6,953 nucleotides of DNA from Halobacteriales archaeon SW_9_67_24. Lineage in GTDB: Archaea; Halobacteriota; Halobacteria; Halobacteriales; Halococcaceae. Location: the NCBI GenBank assembly GCA_003022685.1, contig PXSV01000004.1, forward strand, positions 1 through 6,953, written 5' to 3'. This document shows positions 4,998 through 6,953 of this stretch, piece after piece. Made by a program: the position numbers and the translations under genes. Numbering within the stretch: position 1 is the first letter of the stretch; every line of letters starts with the position of its first letter. A model generated the notes under the pieces. It searched no databases and had not been told where the DNA came from. It worked only from the letters and a program-made list of their open reading frames with translations.

Positions 4998-5585
4998 ATG
5001 TTCACCGGTATCGTCGAGACAACGGGCGAGGTCCGCGACGTCATCGACGAGGACGGCGGCCGACGGGTTCGGATCGGAGCCGACCTCGATGACCTCGCAC
5101 ACGGCCGGAGCATCGCCATCGACGGGGCCTGTCTCACCGTCGAGGATCACAGTGCAGAGTCCTTCGAACTGTTCTGTTCGACCGAGACCCTCGACCGGAC
5201 GACGCTCTCGACGGTCGGGATCGGCGATCGGGTCAACGTCGAACGCGCGCTGCCCGCCGACGGCCGACTCGACGGCCACTTCGTCCAGGGTCACGTCGAC
5301 GCGACCGCCGAACTCCGCTCCGTGGAGCAGGTCGGCGACGACTGGGAGTTCGCGTTTTCGCTCCCCGGATCGGTCGCACGGTACGTCGTCGAGAAAGGCT
5401 CGATCACGGTCGACGGGATCAGCCTCACGGTCGCCGACCTCCGTCCGGACTCGTTTGCCGTAGCCGTGATTCCGGCGACGTACGACCTGACGACGTTGAG
5501 CGAGAAAGTGCCGGGCGACCCGGTCAACCTCGAAGTCGACGTGATCGCGAAGTACGTCGAACGCCTCACCGAGGGGTATCGGTGA
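4998..5585 (+). CDS. ribE: Riboflavin synthase, bacterial-type alpha subunit (two lumazine-binding domains)
   Basis: This 195-residue enzyme dismutates two molecules of 6,7-dimethyl-8-ribityllumazine into riboflavin and the pyrimidine that is recycled by lumazine synthase. Two tandem lumazine-binding barrels are visible. Domain 1 (about 1-96) starts M-F-T-G-I-V-E and has I-D-G-A-C-L-T-V. Domain 2 (about 97-190) starts near G-H-F-V-Q-G-H-V-D and has V-D-G-I-S-L-T-V, then D-L-T-T-L-S and N-L-E-V-D-V, the last holding the Asp of the catalytic region. Length fits the family (about 200). ATG 4998 is certain in practice, because the enzyme's N-terminal M-F-T-G is part of the fold; in-frame upstream codons add nonsense. 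Many other archaea use an unrelated riboflavin synthase, so the bacterial type points to ancient transfer into haloarchaea. It shares the neighbourhood with arfA, the pathway's first enzyme. Upstream repeats may control it. Confidence 0.96.
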   Translation: MFTGIVETTGEVRDVIDEDGGRRVRIGADLDDLAHGRSIAIDGACLTVEDHSAESFELFCSTETLDRTTLSTVGIGDRVNVERALPADGRLDGHFVQGHVDATAELRSVEQVGDDWEFAFSLPGSVARYVVEKGSITVDGISLTVADLRPDSFAVAVIPATYDLTTLSEKVPGDPVNLEVDVIAKYVERLTEGYR

Positions 5586-5613
5586 GCGGAGGAGCGGACG
5601 AACCGAAGAAGGA

Positions 5614-5646
5614 AGATACTTGGACGAACGCCCGGTACGGCCGGGC
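5614..5646 (+). promoter_or_regulatory. Promoter of the reductase gene with a hairpin at the start site
   Basis: A TATA-like agatactt (5614-5621), preceded by a purine-rich BRE-like stretch, lies about 27 nt before ATG 5648, consistent with a leaderless transcript. Between them gcccgg (5630-5635) and ccgggc (5641-5646) form a perfect 6-bp inverted repeat around tacgg, ending one base before the ATG. It could be an operator overlapping the transcription start. It favours the ATG at 5648 over a GTG at 5582. Confidence 0.45.
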
Positions 5647-5647
5647 A

Positions 5648-6733
5648 ATGTACGATTTCGTCGTCGTGGGTGCCGGGCCGGCCGGGTCGCGCTTCTCGCG
5701 CCAGGCCGCCGCGGCGGGCCACGACGTGCTCTGTCTCGAACGCGGCGCAGTCGGCCGGCCGCTCGCGTGTTCGGGCCACGTCAGCACCGACGTCTGGGCG
5801 TTTGCTCCCGATGGTGCGCGCGAAGATCTCCTCCAGAACGAGATCTCGGGCGCGCGTTTTCACGCCGGCGGCCCCGGCGAGCGCGCCCACCTGTTCTACA
5901 AGGACGAAACCATTTCGAACGTCATCGACCGGATCGGACTCGATCGAACGCTCGCGCGGGCGGCCCGCGAGGCGGGTGCCGATCTGCGAGAACACCACAG
6001 CGTGATCGGCGTCGAGGAGCACGCCGATCGTGTCGCGGTCACTGCTCGGATCCCCGACGGCAAGCGAACCTTCGACGCGCGGATGGTAGCGGGCTGTGAC
6101 GGCCCGGTGTCGCGAGTTCGGCGCGAGCTCGACATACCCGAACCAGGCGAGAAACTCCAGGGCGTGCTCGCTTTCTCGGACGAAAACGACCCCGGCGCGC
6201 ACGTCGACGTCCATCTCTCGGTGCCGGAGTTCTTCGCGTGGCGCATCCCCCGAGCCGAGGCGGGCGTCGAGTACGGTCTCGCGGCCGCGCCCGGCGAGAA
6301 CGCCACGGGGCTGTTCGAGACGTTCACCGACGGCTACGGGATCGAGACCGGCGAGGTGTGTGCCGGGATGATCCCGATCGGCCCCCCAAACCGCGTTACC
6401 GGCCATCGGTCCTTTCTGATCGGCGACGCCGCCGCCCAGACCAAGCCGTTCACCGGCGGCGGCATCGTCTACGGGATGACCGCGGCCGATCACGCCGCTC
6501 ACGAGATCGATCCCCGACGTCCGGGATCGCTCGACGGCTACGAGACGGCGTGGCGCGACGACCTCGCGCGCGAGATCCGGCTCGGCCACTGGGTCCGGCG
6601 GGCGTACTCGCTGCCGACGCCGCTCCAGGACGCCGGGCTCGCTGCCCTCTCCGGTGAGATCGGCGTTCACATGGACAAGCCGACGACGCTGTTCTCGCCG
6701 GAGAGCCTGAAAACGTTGCTCTCGCGATCCTGA
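5648..6733 (+). CDS. FAD-dependent oxidoreductase of the geranylgeranyl reductase family
   Basis: This 361-residue flavoprotein reduces double bonds of isoprenoid chains in characterised relatives (archaeal lipid side chains or other polyprenoids). The Rossmann FAD motif V-V-V-G-A-G-P-A-G is at 5-13 and E31 caps the second strand. C41 in L-A-C-S-G-H matches the conserved Cys of the family. P193-E-F-F-A-W198-R-I-P201 matches the P-x-x-Y-x-W-x-F-P substrate-pocket motif, with Phe and Ile replacing Tyr and Phe. The second FAD motif F-L-I-G-D260 is followed by a glycine-rich T-G-G-G. Length is a little short of the usual 390-450, so the C-terminal part is reduced. No membrane segment is seen; peripheral membrane association is likely for a lipid substrate. 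ATG 5648 begins directly at the FAD motif and is preceded by a leaderless promoter. Its exact substrate is uncertain; menaquinone or carotenoid chains are alternatives to lipids. It uses the flavin that ribE helps make. Confidence 0.88.
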   Translation: MYDFVVVGAGPAGSRFSRQAAAAGHDVLCLERGAVGRPLACSGHVSTDVWAFAPDGAREDLLQNEISGARFHAGGPGERAHLFYKDETISNVIDRIGLDRTLARAAREAGADLREHHSVIGVEEHADRVAVTARIPDGKRTFDARMVAGCDGPVSRVRRELDIPEPGEKLQGVLAFSDENDPGAHVDVHLSVPEFFAWRIPRAEAGVEYGLAAAPGENATGLFETFTDGYGIETGEVCAGMIPIGPPNRVTGHRSFLIGDAAAQTKPFTGGGIVYGMTAADHAAHEIDPRRPGSLDGYETAWRDDLAREIRLGHWVRRAYSLPTPLQDAGLAALSGEIGVHMDKPTTLFSPESLKTLLSRS

Positions 6734-6786
6734 CCCGCGGTTCGCCGAACCGAAGGGACAAGCGGCCGACAGTCCTCCTCGACAGT

Positions 6787-6953
6787 ATGAGTCCGGGCAC
6801 GTCGCCAACACGGTTCACGACCGTCGCGAGCGCGCTCGCCCTGGTCGGCTGTTGCTGTATCGTCGTCGCCCCGTTGGTGCTCGGCGCGACGCCAGCGTTC
6901 CGGGGCAACGCCGTCGGATCGGGCGTCGTCGGGGCGGTCTTCGCCGGCTACAA
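6787..6953 (+). CDS. Small membrane protein, 3' end beyond window (SPW-repeat-like?)
   Basis: Only the first 55 codons are present; the frame is open at the window edge. After a short polar N-terminus, residues about 10-33 form a hydrophobic segment containing three consecutive cysteines (C22-C24). A G-A-T-P turn follows, and a second hydrophobic segment starts near N41. The pattern of a helix ending A-P-L-V-L-G, then a loop, then G-N-A-V-G-S-G-V-V resembles SPW-repeat membrane proteins, a small domain of unknown function common in haloarchaea; this is tentative. ATG 6787 lies 53 nt after the reductase stop. No strong TATA box is visible between them, so co-transcription is possible. It would act in the cytoplasmic membrane; role unknown. 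Confidence 0.65.
   Translation, partial: MSPGTSPTRFTTVASALALVGCCCIVVAPLVLGATPAFRGNAVGSGVVGAVFAGY

Noticed and set aside
5291..6811. 506-codon minus-strand frame opposite ribE and the reductase
   Set aside because: It shows no domain signature and is fully explained as the complement of two well-supported genes.

Overview
The window reads as the chromosome of a halophilic archaeon (class Halobacteria). It is GC-rich throughout. The proteins are strongly acidic (many Asp/Glu, few Lys). Several starts sit about 27 nt downstream of a TATA-like element with no leader. It carries two archaeal hallmark genes: GTP cyclohydrolase III and a geranylgeranyl-reductase-family flavoprotein. All eight recognisable genes are on the + strand. 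Genus cannot be fixed from sequence alone.

Region 1 (about 80-3149) looks like one operon of four genes, with spacings of +16, -14 and +21 nt. They are a short PTPS/QueD-fold protein whose usual Cys/Asp/His catalytic residues appear to be replaced, a GT4 glycosyltransferase that seems to lack the inter-domain linker, a class I SAM-dependent methyltransferase, and an unrecognised protein with a ParB/sulfiredoxin-like Asp-Gly-Asn-His-Arg motif. Fold + glycosyl transfer + methyl transfer suggests formation or decoration of a small molecule, plausibly a pterin-like one, but the product is unknown.

Region 2 (3150-5585) concerns flavin synthesis. arfA (GTP cyclohydrolase III) makes the formylaminopyrimidine precursor that starts the archaeal riboflavin and F420 routes. 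A CBS-pair/zinc-ribbon protein follows, with its own leaderless promoter. Then comes a 301-nt non-coding stretch rich in inverted repeats, and then ribE, a two-domain riboflavin synthase of the bacterial (alpha-subunit) type that performs the last step.

Region 3 (5586-6953) has an FAD-dependent reductase of the geranylgeranyl reductase family, a consumer of flavin, and the first 55 codons of a small membrane protein cut by the window end.

The points most worth attention are the altered active site of the PTPS homologue, its conserved-looking operon partners beside arfA, the missing segment in the glycosyltransferase, and the structured region in front of ribE. No tRNA, rRNA, CRISPR array, insertion sequence or prophage gene was seen.
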